Assembly: GCA_020633495.1 (NCBI GenBank)
Contig: JACKDR010000024.1
Location: forward strand, 61,734 to 125,733
Reading direction: 5' to 3'
DNA length: 64,000 bases
DNA from: Kofleriaceae bacterium
GTDB lineage: Bacteria > Myxococcota_A > Polyangia > Haliangiales > Haliangiaceae
Position numbers and translations under genes: made by a program. The notes beneath the pieces were generated by a model. It had not been told where the DNA came from. It did no database searches and worked only from the letters and a program-made list of their open reading frames with translations. The first letter of the stretch is position 1. Each line of letters opens with the position of its first letter. Below, piece after piece: positions 36,022 to 47,327 of this stretch.

Positions 36022-36450
36022 AGCCGAGCGTCTGCGCGAGGCGGTCTCCGTGCAGGCGCTGCGAGCCCGTCTGCGGGCGAGCGAGCCGATCGACAGAGCG
36101 GGTGAGGATGAAATCCACACACGCGCTGAGCCGAGCGTCTGCGCGAGGCGGTCTCCGTGCAGGCGCTGCGAGCCCGTCTGCGGGCGAGTGAGCCGATCGA
36201 CAGAGCGGGTGAGGATGAAATCCACACACGCTCTGAGCCGAGCGTCTGCGCGAGGCGGTCTCCGTGCAGGCGCTGCGAGCCCGTCTGCGGGCGAGCGAGC
36301 CGATCGACAGAGCGGGTGAGGATGAAATCCACACACGCGCTGAGCCGAGCGTCTGCGCGAGGCGGTCTCCGTGCAGGCGCTGCGAGCCCGTCTGCGGGCG
36401 AGCGAGCCGATCGACAGAGCGGGTGAGGATGAATATCCACACACGCTCTG
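36022..36450 (+). repeat. four tandem copies of a 107-bp repeat
   Basis: Copies begin at 36022, 36129, 36236 and 36343, each starting AGCCGAGCGTCTGCGCGAGG. They are almost identical; the differences seen are CGCGCTG/CGCTCTG near the end, GCGAGCGAGC/GCGAGTGAGC in one copy, and a small insertion in the last. Each contains a short hairpin (GCCCG TCTG CGGGC). 107 is not a multiple of 3, so it is not an open-frame protein repeat. It fills the gap between the hydrolase and the next gene; the rest (36451-36565) holds that gene's promoter region. Confidence 0.92.
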
Positions 36451-36565
36451 AGCGTCCCGCGCCGGTCGCCGCGCCCGCGCGGCCGGCGCCGCCTCGCTCG
36501 GTCCTTCACGGATCCTTCATCGAGCTCTCATCGGGCTCTCATCCGCCGCGCCCTACGGTCGCGCG

Positions 36566-37360
36566 ATGCCAACCCCACGCGCCTTCCTCGCCGCGTTGAC
36601 CGTGCTCGTCGCGGTCGGCCTGTCCCGTCACGCCCGCGCCCAGGAGCTCGAGACCGAGACGTCACGCTCGCTGGAGCCTGGCCAGCTCGAGGCCGGCGCC
36701 GGCTTCGAGTACCAGCTCTCCGCCGACGGCACCGAGGCGGCCCTGCCGCTGTTCGCCGAGGCCGGCCTCGTCGACCGCGTCGAGCTGCTGGTCGAGCCGG
36801 TCGTGTTCGCCCACATCGCGCCGGCCAGCGGCGCCGGCGCCACCGGGTTCGGTGACGTCGAGGCCACGGTCACCGGGCGGGTCGTCGACGAGGGGGCGCG
36901 GATCCCCGCGATCGCGCTGGCCGGCGAGGTCAAGCTGCCGGCCGCCCGCGACCCCCAGATCGGCACCGGCAAGACCGACGCCACGTTCTACGTGATCCTC
37001 AGCAAGCGGTTCGGCCGCCTCGACACCCACCTCAACGGCGGCTACGCGATCATCGGCGCCCCCGACGCGATCATGATCCCGGTGAAGAACATCTGGAGCG
37101 CCGCGGCCGCCGGCCGCCTCGAGCTCGGCCGCGTCGACGTCTTCGCCGAGGTGCTCGGCAACACCGGCGCGGTGCCCGACGCCGAGGGCTCGGCGTTCTC
37201 CGAGGTCACCGGCGCCGAGCTGGTCGGCACGATCGGGGGCGGCTACCGGCTGACGCGCTCGGTGCTGCTGTCGCTCGGCGTCAGCGTCGACAACAACGCC
37301 GCGGTCCTGCTCCACCCCGGCGTCACGATCTTCTCCGACGGCTGGTCGACGCGGCGGTGA
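36566..37360 (+). CDS. outer-membrane beta-barrel protein
   Basis: 264 residues. The signal peptide (FLAALTVLVAVGLSRHARA) is followed by a mature protein of alternating strands (LEAGAGFEYQLSADG, VEATVTGRVVDEG, TLFYVILSKRF-like), with the layout of the MetA-pathway phenol degradation/transporter barrel family. No specific substrate can be named. Confidence 0.7.
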   Translation: MPTPRAFLAALTVLVAVGLSRHARAQELETETSRSLEPGQLEAGAGFEYQLSADGTEAALPLFAEAGLVDRVELLVEPVVFAHIAPASGAGATGFGDVEATVTGRVVDEGARIPAIALAGEVKLPAARDPQIGTGKTDATFYVILSKRFGRLDTHLNGGYAIIGAPDAIMIPVKNIWSAAAAGRLELGRVDVFAEVLGNTGAVPDAEGSAFSEVTGAELVGTIGGGYRLTRSVLLSLGVSVDNNAAVLLHPGVTIFSDGWSTRR

Positions 37361-37373
37361 CGCCGGCGCCCGG

Positions 37374-39266
37374 TCAGTTGACCTCGTACTCGCAGGCGCT
37401 GGAGCAACCGTCGCCGTCGACGGTGTTGCCGTCGTCGCACTGCTCGCCGGCCGAGGTCTGGACGACGCCGTCGCCGCAGGCCGCGCCCATCGACTGACAG
37501 CCGGGGGCGCACGACGACGCGTTGCCGCCGAGGTTGAGGCCGTCGTCGCAGATCTCGCCGTACGCGGCGTCGACGACGCCGTCGCCGCAGTACGGCTCGA
37601 GCGTGCAGTCGTCGGCGCAGCCGCCGTAGGCCGAGCCGTCGCCGAGGCCGTTGCCGGCGCCGTCGTCACAGACCTCGCGCGACGAGGTGACGCCGTCGCC
37701 GCAGGCGTCGGCGCAGGTCGACGGCGTGCGGTTGAAGTTGCTCAGGGTCAGCCGGTACTGCGACCGCGTGGTGTGGCGCTCGGCCTGGAACACGACGCCC
37801 TCGTAGATGCGGCCGGCGACCAGGCCCAGGTTGGCGGCGACCGTGGCGTTGCCGAGGTCGACCGAGCCGTCCTGGCGGCCGTGGACGCCGCCGATGTCGA
37901 CCGCGAGGTGGCCGTTGATGAAGACCCAGACGTCGTCGTCGCCGGAGAACGCCAGGTTCTCGGTGCCGTTGTAGGCGAACCAGAAGTGCAGCTCGCTGGT
38001 GAAGTGGAAGTCCTGGTTGCCGGCGCCGTTGCCGTCGCTGTGCAGGAGCTCGCAGGCGCCGCCGCACGACAGGTCGACGTCCCAGCCCTGGCCGGTCGCC
38101 GGGTAGAAGCTGGTCGAGTCGAAGCGGTAGACCCCGGCGCCGATCGACGGCAGCGTCATCGCCAGCGCCAGCGTCTTGTTGACGTCGGGATCGGACCGGT
38201 ACCACTGCGCGAACGACGCGTCGCTCGAGGTCTGGGCGTTGGCGACCCGGACCGGCTTGCCGTCGACGTCGAGCGTGGTCGCGACCATGCCGGTCGCGGC
38301 GCCGCCGAAGCACTCGAAGTCGGGGTGGCCGTACGGCGGGGTGGCGCCGGTCGCGCCGGCGGCGAGCCGGGCGCCGGTGCCGCACGCGGCGATGAAGTCG
38401 CGCACGGTGGCGTAGATCGTCAGCGACGCCGGGTCGGGCAGCGTCACCTCCTCGCAGGCGAAGCCCGGCTCCTCCTGGCAGGTGCTCGAGCAGCCGTCGC
38501 CGTCGAACGGGTTGCCGTCGTCGCACTGCTCGCCGGCCTGCAGGACCTCGTCGCCGCACACCGGCTGGCACACGCCGTCGGCGCAGGCCGGCTCGCGCGT
38601 GCACCCCGGGGTGCACCCGTCGCCGACCACGGCGTTGCCGTCGTCGCACTCCTCGAGACCCTGGGCGACGCCGTCGCCGCACACCGTGGGCTCGCACGGC
38701 GCGCCCGGCGTCGGGCACCAGTAGCCGGGCTCGAGGTGACAGTCGACGCAGCCGGCGCCGTTGTCGGCGTCGTCGCATTCCTCGAAGCCGGCGACGATGC
38801 CGTCGCCGCACGCGGCAGCGACGCACGCCGTGCCGGCCTGCGGGCACGCCCAGCCCGGATCGCGCTGGCAGCTCGACGAGCAGCCGTCGCCGTCCCGGGT
38901 GTTGGCGTCGTCGCAGGTCTCGGTGCCCTCGATGTGGCCGTTGCCGCAGGTCACGATGCGCACGCAGTCGGCGCCCGGCGTCGGGCACGCGAAGTCGGGC
39001 TCGATCGCGCAGGTCGCCGAGCAGCCGTCGCCGTCGGCGACGTCGTGGTCGTCGCAGGCCTCGGGCGCGGTCAGCACGCCGTCGCCGCAGATCGCGACCT
39101 CGGCGTCGGGGCCGCCGACGCCGTCGGGGACGACCGCACCGTCGTCGTCGCCGCCGCCGGCGTCGTCGGGACCGCCGCCTCCGCCGCCGCACGCGGCCGC
39201 GGCCAGCGCCGCGATCACGATCAGGTTCAGACCATGCGAACGCCTGCGACGCCGGGAGGTTGCCAC
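37374..39266 (-). CDS. Cys-rich lipoprotein with DUF4215 repeats and a fibro-slime domain
   Basis: 630 residues from the GTG at 39266. The lipoprotein signal is LNLIVIAALAAAACGGG. About six DUF4215-type repeats follow (ICGDGVLTAPEACDDHDVADGDGCS and its kin), then a fibro-slime/PA14-like domain (LTIYATVRDFIA; HFWFAYNGTENLAFSGDDDVWVFINGHL split over the core), then three more Cys-rich repeats at the C-terminus (CGDGVVDAAYGEICDDGLN). Fibro-slime domains bind carbohydrate or form surface fibres. It is a surface protein typical of myxobacteria. It converges on the barrel gene at 36566. Confidence 0.85.
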   Translation of the reverse strand: MATSRRRRRSHGLNLIVIAALAAAACGGGGGGPDDAGGGDDDGAVVPDGVGGPDAEVAICGDGVLTAPEACDDHDVADGDGCSATCAIEPDFACPTPGADCVRIVTCGNGHIEGTETCDDANTRDGDGCSSSCQRDPGWACPQAGTACVAAACGDGIVAGFEECDDADNGAGCVDCHLEPGYWCPTPGAPCEPTVCGDGVAQGLEECDDGNAVVGDGCTPGCTREPACADGVCQPVCGDEVLQAGEQCDDGNPFDGDGCSSTCQEEPGFACEEVTLPDPASLTIYATVRDFIAACGTGARLAAGATGATPPYGHPDFECFGGAATGMVATTLDVDGKPVRVANAQTSSDASFAQWYRSDPDVNKTLALAMTLPSIGAGVYRFDSTSFYPATGQGWDVDLSCGGACELLHSDGNGAGNQDFHFTSELHFWFAYNGTENLAFSGDDDVWVFINGHLAVDIGGVHGRQDGSVDLGNATVAANLGLVAGRIYEGVVFQAERHTTRSQYRLTLSNFNRTPSTCADACGDGVTSSREVCDDGAGNGLGDGSAYGGCADDCTLEPYCGDGVVDAAYGEICDDGLNLGGNASSCAPGCQSMGAACGDGVVQTSAGEQCDDGNTVDGDGCSSACEYEVN

Positions 39267-39395
39267 ACGCCACGCTAGCCCTTCGCGGCCGCGCCCTTCA
39301 ATGTGAGCCCTCGGCCCCGTCGGGCGTCGCTGTCGCGGCCGCGCCCACATCGCGGCGGCCGGTCGCGACGCCCCGGCGCGTCGCCGGCGCGCCCG

Positions 39396-39980
39396 CTACT
39401 CGTCGGCGACCGGGGAAAGCTCCGGGACCGCGGCGCCGGTGGCGGACGGCACCACGATGAACGCCTTGGCGCTGGCCTCGTGGCAGGCGTTGCACGCCTG
39501 CGCGGCAGCCGCGACCGCGGCGTCGTAGCCGGCGCGGTCGTGGGCCCGCACCGCCGCCTGCAGCCGCGGCAGCGCGGTGGCCGCGAACTCGGCGATCGCC
39601 GGCTGCGGATCGCTCGGCACGTCCTCGGGCCGGGCGGCGTGGCGGAGATCGTCGTCGAAGACCTCGCCCAGCTCGCCGAGGTCGTAGTCGGCGAGGTCCC
39701 AGCGCCCGGCGATCACCGCGCGCCCGGCGCGCTCGAAGCGGCGCCCGACCTCGGCCATGGCGTCGCCGAAGCGCCGCGGCGCCGCGCCCGGCGCGGGCGC
39801 GTCGACCGCCGGCGCCTCGACCACGGGCGCCTCGGCGGGCGCCCCCGCGACCGGCGCGGCCTTCACCGCTGGCACCGGCACCGGCGCCGGCGTCGGCTCG
39901 CTCGATTTCGGATCGCAGCCGGCCGGCGCGGCCAGCGCCAGCGCCGCCGCCGCGGTCGCCGCCGCGCGCCGCACCGTCAC
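39396..39980 (-). CDS. monohaem cytochrome c-like lipoprotein
   Basis: 194 residues. The lipoprotein signal is AAAALALAAPAGC. A long Ala/Pro/Val linker is followed by a four-helix-like domain with one haem motif near the end (CNACH), as in cytochrome c-prime/DUF-type single-haem proteins. The GTG start overlaps the stop of the ketopantoate-reductase-like gene (GTGA). It probably binds haem in the periplasm; the partner is unknown. Confidence 0.72.
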   Translation of the reverse strand: MTVRRAAATAAAALALAAPAGCDPKSSEPTPAPVPVPAVKAAPVAGAPAEAPVVEAPAVDAPAPGAAPRRFGDAMAEVGRRFERAGRAVIAGRWDLADYDLGELGEVFDDDLRHAARPEDVPSDPQPAIAEFAATALPRLQAAVRAHDRAGYDAAVAAAAQACNACHEASAKAFIVVPSATGAAVPELSPVADE

Positions 39981-41049
39981 GTCGGCGCCTCGGCCGCGTC
40001 GGGGCCGCCGACGCGGGCGCGGTCACGAGGGCCCACAGGGTCGCGGCGTCGAGCCCGGGCGAGCCGGCCGCGGCGGCCTCGGCGGCGTGGACCAGCGCCA
40101 CCACCCGCGCGTTGAGCGGCGCGCGCCGCCCGTGGCGCGCGGCGAGCTGGACGATCTCGCCGTTGAGGTAGTCGACCTCGGTGGGCCGGCGCCGCGTCAG
40201 GTCCTCCCACATCGAGGATCGAGCCTCGGGATCGACCTTCATCTGGGCGCGCGTCACCAGACGGACCAGCGGCGTCGGCAGGCCCAGCACCGTGGGCATC
40301 CACCGCACCGGGACCCCGCGCATCGGCGCCGGCCGGATCCCGGCGGCGTGCAGCACGTCCAGGGCCTCGCGCGCGACCGCCGCGACGACGCGCCGGTAGC
40401 CCGGCGACAGCAGGATCGCGCGGGTCGGCGCCCCGGACAGCGCGCTGACCGCGTTGTTGAGGTTGATGAGCAGCTTGGTCCACTGGTGCGGCGCCAGCGC
40501 CGCCTCGACCGCGACGTCGAGCCCGGCGCCGCGCAGCGCGTCGCCCAGCCGGGCCGCCGCCGGCGCCGCGCACGCCTCGAGCATCAGCGCGCCGCTGGTG
40601 GTGCGGTGGAAGCGCCCGTCGCCGCGCGACACCACGTTGAAGCCGACGATCGCCGGCACCACCGGGCGCGCGCCGAGGTGGGCGCGCAGGACCTCGGGGT
40701 TGCGCACGCCGTTCTGCAGGCTGGCGACCACGGCGTCGGCGCGCAGCACCGTCGCCAGCGCCGCCGCGACCTCCGCGGTCTGCGCGCTCTTCACGCAGCA
40801 CAGCACGACGTCACAGCCGGCCACCGCCGCGAGCTCGGTGGCGACCGTCACCCGCGCCGGCTCGATCGTCACCGCCGCGCCGCCGAAGTCCTGGACCGTC
40901 AGGCCGTGGCGCGCGAGCTCCTCCGCCAGCCGCGGTCGCCCCACCAGGACGACCTCGGCGCCGGCGGCGAGGAGGCGGCCGCCGACGTAGCAGCCGATCG
41001 ATCCGGCGCCGACGACCCCGATGCGCAGCGGTGCGGGCACGGCCGCCAT
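39977..41049 (-). CDS. panE: ketopantoate reductase family protein (frame broken near its 3' end)
   Basis: The N-terminal NADPH-binding Rossmann motif is VVGAGSIGCYVGGRLLAAGAEV. The catalytic Lys region reads HQWTKLLINLNNAVSALSG and the Glu/substrate region SSMWEDLTRRRPTEVDYLNGEIV, all as in PanE/ApbA. The product would be pantoate for coenzyme A synthesis, though many relatives act on other 2-oxoacids. The coding frame loses its stop: read on, it runs about 230 residues through the downstream gene in the wrong frame to 39298. A frame one base off ends in TGA at 39977, overlapping the next gene's GTG. A one-base indel at about 39985-40020 is the likely cause. The ATG at 41049 is chosen. Confidence 0.8.
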
Positions 41050-41145
41050 GCTACCCCGCGGCACCGCGGGACGCTCGTGATCCCGCTGGCTTGCCGTTCC
41101 GGGCCGGGCCAGGTCACGGCCCGCCTGCTAGCCTGACCTCGTGTC

Positions 41146-41694
41146 GTGACCCGTCCCCTGTCGTACGAGCCGGATCCTGCGCCCCGCTTCGCCATCCGCG
41201 CCGCGGAGCCGGCCGACGCCGACGGCATCGCGCGCGTGCTGGTGCGGAGCTGGCGCGCCAGCTACCGCGGCATCCTGCCGCTCGACGGCGTCCTCGACCG
41301 CCTCGACGTCGGCGAGCGCGCCAGCAAGTGGCGACGGATCCTGCGCGACGACACCTGCCTGCACCTGGTCGCATACGACACCACCCACCGCGACGTCATC
41401 GGGTTCTGCGAGGCCGGGCCGCGACGCCGCCCGGGCCCGTGGGCCGGCGAGGTCTACGCGATCTACCTCGAGCACTACGCCAAGCGTCACGGCCTGGGCC
41501 GGCGCTTCTTCGGCGAGGTGACGGCGTGGCTGTACGCCCGCCACATGCGCTCGATGATCGTCTGGGTGCTCGAGGACAACCACCACGCTCGCCGCTTCTA
41601 CGAGGCGCTCGGCGGGCGCGCCGCCCACCAGGCGCGTTCGATCGTGTCGGGCCACCCGGTGATCGAGCGCGCGTACGTGTGGGACCGGCTGTAG
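41146..41694 (+). CDS. GNAT N-acetyltransferase
   Basis: 182 residues from a GTG. GNAT fold: N-terminal strand-helix FAIRAAEPADADGIARVLV, then WRASYRGILPLDGVL (typical of the YhbS/PhnO-like branch), then acetyl-CoA loop EHYAKRHGLGRRFFGEV and VLEDNHHARRFYEALGG. It acetylates a small molecule or protein amine that cannot be named. It is divergent from panE and convergent with the small membrane gene. Confidence 0.87.
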   Translation: MTRPLSYEPDPAPRFAIRAAEPADADGIARVLVRSWRASYRGILPLDGVLDRLDVGERASKWRRILRDDTCLHLVAYDTTHRDVIGFCEAGPRRRPGPWAGEVYAIYLEHYAKRHGLGRRFFGEVTAWLYARHMRSMIVWVLEDNHHARRFYEALGGRAAHQARSIVSGHPVIERAYVWDRL

Positions 41695-41722
41695 CCGGCT
41701 GCGCGCGGCGCGCGACCGGCTA
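41692..41722. terminator. bidirectional hairpin joining two convergent stops
   Basis: TAGCCGG (41692-41698) pairs with CCGGCTA (41716-41722); a GCGCGC/GCGCGC helix can form inside. The stops of both convergent genes form the stem ends. No T-tract. Confidence 0.5.
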
Positions 41723-42049
41723 GTACTTGCCGGTCGCGACCAGCTGCACGACGATCGCGGCGAGCAGCCCGACGGCTCCGACGACGACGTAGACGATCTT
41801 CTGGCCCAGCGACGCGCGCTCGAACCAGCCGCTGTCGTCCCGGGCGTCGGTCGGCGGCGGCGGCGGCCACGCCAGCTGGATCAGGCCGAGGCCGACGGCG
41901 GCGCCGCCGAAGCCGACCAGCGCGGCGGCCCGGGTCGAGCCGCGGTGACCGACCTCGACGCCGCCGAGCAGGATGACCAGCGCGACCGCGGCGAGGCCGC
42001 CGACGACCAGGGCGACGGCGTAGAGGCGAGGATGGGTGTGGACGTTCAT
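41720..42049 (-). CDS. small membrane protein
   Basis: 109 residues from the ATG at 42049 with GGAG about 9 bases upstream. There are three hydrophobic helices (LYAVALVVGGLAAVALVILLGG, AALVGFGGAAVGLGLIQLAW, IVYVVVGAVGLLAAIVVQLV). No family is recognised and no catalytic residues stand out. Confidence 0.6.
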   Translation of the reverse strand: MNVHTHPRLYAVALVVGGLAAVALVILLGGVEVGHRGSTRAAALVGFGGAAVGLGLIQLAWPPPPPTDARDDSGWFERASLGQKIVYVVVGAVGLLAAIVVQLVATGKY

Positions 42050-42279
42050 CGTGGGCTCCATGAGGTGTGCCGGGGCCTTCAGCACGGCGCGTGCCACCGC
42101 CGCGTCGCGCGCGCGCGGCCGCAAGTCCGCGACCCCGCACGCGGCGCCACCCACGTCGACGTCGATGTCAGTCGCTGTGGTGACAGCGGTGTCAGCGCGC
42201 GCCAGGGCTGTCAGCGGCGCACGGCGGCGGCGACGCCGCGGTAGACTGGGGCGGCGCCGGCAGGGGGCGCACCCTTCTG

Positions 42280-43633
<1,354 letters not shown>

Positions 43634-43637
<4 letters not shown>

Positions 43638-44509
43638 CCCGGCCCGAGCGTCGCGGCCGCGGCGTCGACCGCGGCGATCATCGCGGCGGCGTCGGCGTGG
43701 CGCTGCCGGCGATCCTTGCGCAGCGCCTGCGCCACCAGCGCCTCGAGCGCCGGCGTGCTCCACGCCCCGGGCCCGGCCTCGACCAGCGCCGGCGCCGGGG
43801 TCCCGACGTGCATCTTCATGACCGCGTGGGCGTCGGCGGCGCGGAACGGCGGCTGCCCGGTGAGCAGCTCGTAGAGGATGACGCCGATCGCGTAGAGGTC
43901 GGCGCGCGCGTCGACCGGGCGGCCCAGCGCCTGCTCCGGCGCCATGTACAGCGGCGTGCCGAAGACGACGCCGGTCGCGGTCAGCTTCTCGGCGCCGAGC
44001 AGCGCCTCGGCGTGGCCCATCAGCTTGACCAGGCCGAAGTCGAGGATCTTGACGACCTCGCCGCCGGCGCCCGTCGCGATCATCAGGTTGTCGGGCTTGA
44101 GATCGCGGTGGACCAGGCCGAGCGCGTGCAGGTGGTGCAGGCCGCCGAGGACCTGCCGCACCAGCCCCAGCGCCCGCCGCGGCGGCACCGGCCCGCGCGC
44201 GATCAGCTTGCCGAGATCCTCGCCGGCGACCAGCTCCATGACCAGGTACAGCGTGCCGTCGGGCAGCGCCCCGAGCGCGGTGACGTCGACCAGGTTGGGG
44301 TGCTGCAGGAAGCCGCCGGCCGCGGCCTCGCGCTCGAACCGGCGCAGCGCGCCCTCGAGCGTGCGCAGCGCCGGCAGCAGCAGCTTGATCGCGACCGCCG
44401 CGCCGGTGCGCAGGTCCTCGGCCTCGTGGACCTCGCCGAGGCCGCCGCGTCCCAGCGGCCGGCGCAGCCGGTAGCGGCCGTCGAGCACGGTGCCAGCGGC
44501 GATCGTCAT
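43634..44509 (-). CDS. Hanks-type Ser/Thr kinase
   Basis: 291 residues, a kinase domain only, with no transmembrane or sensor part. Motifs: Gly loop LGRGGLGEV, VAIKLLLP, HRDLKPDNLM, DFGLVKLM and GTPLYMAPEQ. The ATG at 44509 overlaps the stop of the hydrolase gene upstream (ATGA), so it is translationally coupled to it. Three of the window's four kinases lie between 42.2 and 47.4 kb. Confidence 0.88.
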
Positions 44510-45315
44510 GTCAGGTGCTCGAGCAGGAAGCCCAGCGTCCGGACCCAGGCGGCGCGCGCGGCGCCGACGACGTAGGTCGAGCGGGTGTCGTTGAAGAACG
44601 CGTGGCCGGCGCCGGCGTGGACGACACGGGTGAAGGCGACGCCGTGGCGGGTCGCGGCGGCCTCGAGGCCGTCGACCGACGCGTTGACCCGCGGGTCGTC
44701 CTCGCCGTAGCAGCCCAGCACCGGGCACCGGATCGCCGCGACCTCGTCGTCGCCGGGGGCGCGGCCGTAGAACACGACCGCGGCGGCCAGCGCCGGGTCG
44801 GCGGCGGCGACGCGCCCGACCAGCGTGCCACCCATGCAGAAGCCCAGCGCCGCCACCGGCTGGCCGCGCGACGCGTCGACCTCGTCGCGCAGGTAGCGGA
44901 CCGCGGCGAGCGCGGTGGGCAGCAGGTCGCCGACGTCGGCGGCGGCGGCGAACATGGCGTCGCAGGTCTCCTGCAGGCGCGCGGCGTCGCCCGGCGCGTG
45001 CGCCTCGAACGCGGCGGCGCGCGCCGCCGGATCCATCGCCTGCGCGAACGGCAGCTCGTCGAGGACGGCGACCATCGGCTCGATGCGCTCGCGGGTCAGC
45101 GCCTCGGGCCGGATGCTGTCGCGGGCGTACAGATCGGGCGCGAGCGCGACGTAGCCGGCGGCGGCGACGCGCCGGGTGACGTCGACGACGTGATCGTCGA
45201 GGCCGGCGGCCTCGTGGAGCACGACCACCGCCGGCAGCGGCGCGCGTGCGCGGGTGGGCCAGGCCAGGTAGCCGGACCCGCCCTGGCCGAAGCGGACCTC
45301 CTCGATCGTCAGCAT
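44506..45315 (-). CDS. dienelactone hydrolase family protein
   Basis: 269 residues. An alpha/beta hydrolase of the DLH type with the Cys nucleophile in GFCMGG (Cys160), Asp in GEDDPR (206/207) and His in GAGHAF (238). The strand PAVVVLHEAAGLDDHVVDVTRR holds the family Glu. No signal peptide. It opens lactone or ester rings; the substrate is unknown. The next gene (kinase) starts within its stop. Confidence 0.88.
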   Translation of the reverse strand: MLTIEEVRFGQGGSGYLAWPTRARAPLPAVVVLHEAAGLDDHVVDVTRRVAAAGYVALAPDLYARDSIRPEALTRERIEPMVAVLDELPFAQAMDPAARAAAFEAHAPGDAARLQETCDAMFAAAADVGDLLPTALAAVRYLRDEVDASRGQPVAALGFCMGGTLVGRVAAADPALAAAVVFYGRAPGDDEVAAIRCPVLGCYGEDDPRVNASVDGLEAAATRHGVAFTRVVHAGAGHAFFNDTRSTYVVGAARAAWVRTLGFLLEHLT

Positions 45316-45387
45316 GGGGCCAGGATAGTCCAGCCCGGGCCGCGGCACTGGGCAGCGCGACGGCCGTGGTGGTATCACTCGCTCATC

Positions 45388-45636
45388 ATGACCCGCCAAG
45401 CCCGCGTCGAGATCGGTGACCAGGCGTACCTCGAGGATGGTGGCGAGGAGGTCGGCGCGGTCCGCGAGGTCCACCCCACCGAGCTCGTGGTCTACGTCGA
45501 GGGCGCCGGCGACTTCGTGGTCCCGGCGACCGCGGTCCGCGACGTCCACCACGGCAAGATCATCCTCGACTTCGAGGCCCTGGCCCCGGCGATGCGCGCC
45601 GCGGTCCAGCACGCCCACGACGCCGAGAGCGAGTAG
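45388..45636 (+). CDS. PRC-barrel/DUF2171-like small protein
   Basis: 82 residues: ARVEIGDQAYLEDGGEEVGAVREV then ELVVYVEGAGDFVVPATAVRDVHHGKIIL, the strand pattern of PRC-barrel or DUF2171 domains. It ends in a short helix. No signal peptide. It is probably a cytoplasmic adapter; its role is unknown. Confidence 0.65.
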   Translation: MTRQARVEIGDQAYLEDGGEEVGAVREVHPTELVVYVEGAGDFVVPATAVRDVHHGKIILDFEALAPAMRAAVQHAHDAESE

Positions 45637-45780
45637 CGCCCGGCGCCCGCGGGCGCGCCCGGGCGTCGCGCCGGCCCGACCCTTGCCGGCAGGCGTGGCC
45701 TCGCGCACCGCGGATCGAGGGCCGGGATCCGACGGCCCTGGTCTATATTCGCCGCCGATGGCCGTCCTCGCCCAGCCGCC

Positions 45781-47327
45781 GTGACCGGGTCCCACGACGA
45801 CCTCGACAGCCTCGCCGACGAGCTCGGCTCCATGGCGGAGCTGCTGCGCGGCGTCGCCGCCGCGCCGCTGCGGGATCCCGACCTGGCGGCGCGGTTCGCC
45901 GCGCTCGCCGCCCTGCCCGTGCAGCTCGGCGACTACCGCCTCGACGCCGAGGTCGGCGGCGGCGGCATGGGCCGGGTCTTCCGCGGCCGCGATCTGCGCC
46001 TCGGACGGGACGTCGCGATCAAGGTGCTCCGCGTCGGCCAGCACGGCGACGTCGCCGCGCTCGGCGACGCGCTCGCCCGCGAGGCCCGCGGCACCGCGGC
46101 GCTCGACCACCCGCGCATCGTCGCGATCTACGACGCCGGCCTGATCGGGGGCCTGCCGGTGCTGGTCCTGGCCTGGCTGGACGGCGAGCCGGTGGCGCGG
46201 CGGCTGCGGCGCGGCCCGATGCGCCGGCGCGAGGTCGCGCGCATGGCCGACGACGTCCTCGACGGCCTCGCCCACGCCCACGCCCGCGGCCTGGTCCACT
46301 GCGACGTCAAGCCCGAGAACCTGCTGCGCACCCGCGACGGCGACACGATGCTGCTCGACTTCGGGCTGTCCTCGGCGAGCAGCGGCGGCGCCGCCGCCGC
46401 GGACGCCAGCTCCGGCCTCGCCGGCACCCCCGCGTACATGGCGCCGGAGCGGTGGCGCGGCGAGCCGCCGACCGCCCCCGCCGACGTCTGGGCGTTCGCG
46501 CTGGTCCTGATCGAGGCGCTGACCGCCAGCGCCGGCCGCGTCGCGACCGCCCCGGGGTCGCCGGGCTCGCCCGCCTGCGAAACCGTCACCGCGAGCGCCA
46601 CGACGATGCTGTCCCGCGCCGGCAGCGCGCCGGCCGCCCGCGCCCTGGGCCCGGCGGCGCGCCTCGCCCAGCTGCGGCGCCGCGCCCCGGCGCTGGCCGA
46701 CGCGCTGGCGCGTGCCCTCGATCCCGATCCCGACCGCCGGCCCACCGCCGCCGAGCTGCGGGCGACGCTGCGGCCACTGCTCGCGCCGAGGCGGACGCGG
46801 CGCCGCACGATCGCCGCGACCGCGGTGGCGGCGCTGGCGCTGGCCGGCGCGGCGTGGTGGCGCCAGCCGCCGGCCGCGGCGCCGCCGCCCCCGCCGAGCA
46901 CGTCCTGATCTCGCGCGGCCCCGACGCGGTGGTGGTCTCGCCCGACGACGCGCCCGACGTCGCCGGGGCGTGGCGGTTCGTGCAGGCCGACGTGCTGCCG
47001 TTCGACCTGACGATCACGCGCCGCGGCGACGCGCTGTGGCTGGCGATCGCCTACGACCGGCCCGCGGATCGCCGCGACGTCCGGCCGCCGACCGCCGGCC
47101 CGGCGTGGATCGCGCGGGTCGGCGACCGCCGCTTCATCACCGGCGAGGTCGACGTCGCGCCCGGCGCCCGCGCCGGCCGTGGCCCGACGCTGATCGAGCT
47201 GGAGATCCACTCGGCGCGCGCGCTGACGCTGGTCCGCAAGGTCGTCGTCGATCGCGCCACCCGTCGGATCACCCAGACCGCCGCCGAGGGCGAGCCGGTG
47301 TGGCGCGCCGGGGACGCCCCGCCGTGA
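45781..47327 (+). CDS. Hanks-type Ser/Thr kinase, HCD catalytic loop (frame broken near 46890)
   Basis: Kinase domain: Gly loop VGGGGMGRV, VAIKVLRV, catalytic loop HCDVKPENLL (HCD in place of HRD), DFGLSSAS and GTPAYMAPE. A transmembrane helix follows (IAATAVAALALAGAAWW). The frame then breaks in a CCGCCG-rich run around 46870-46900: the first frame stops at 46908, while the next continues as AEHVLISRGPDAVVVSPDD through a beta-rich periplasmic domain to 47327. The stop overlaps the next gene's GTG (GTGA). Confidence 0.83.

Noticed and set aside
36022..36450. CRISPR array
   Set aside because: The 107-bp units are contiguous and nearly identical throughout, with no unique spacers and no cas genes nearby.
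39298..39976. C-terminal extension of the ketopantoate-reductase frame by about 230 residues
   Set aside because: It reads a downstream gene in the wrong frame and is Arg/Gly-rich. The true end is probably at 39977 after a one-base indel, so no fusion protein is proposed.
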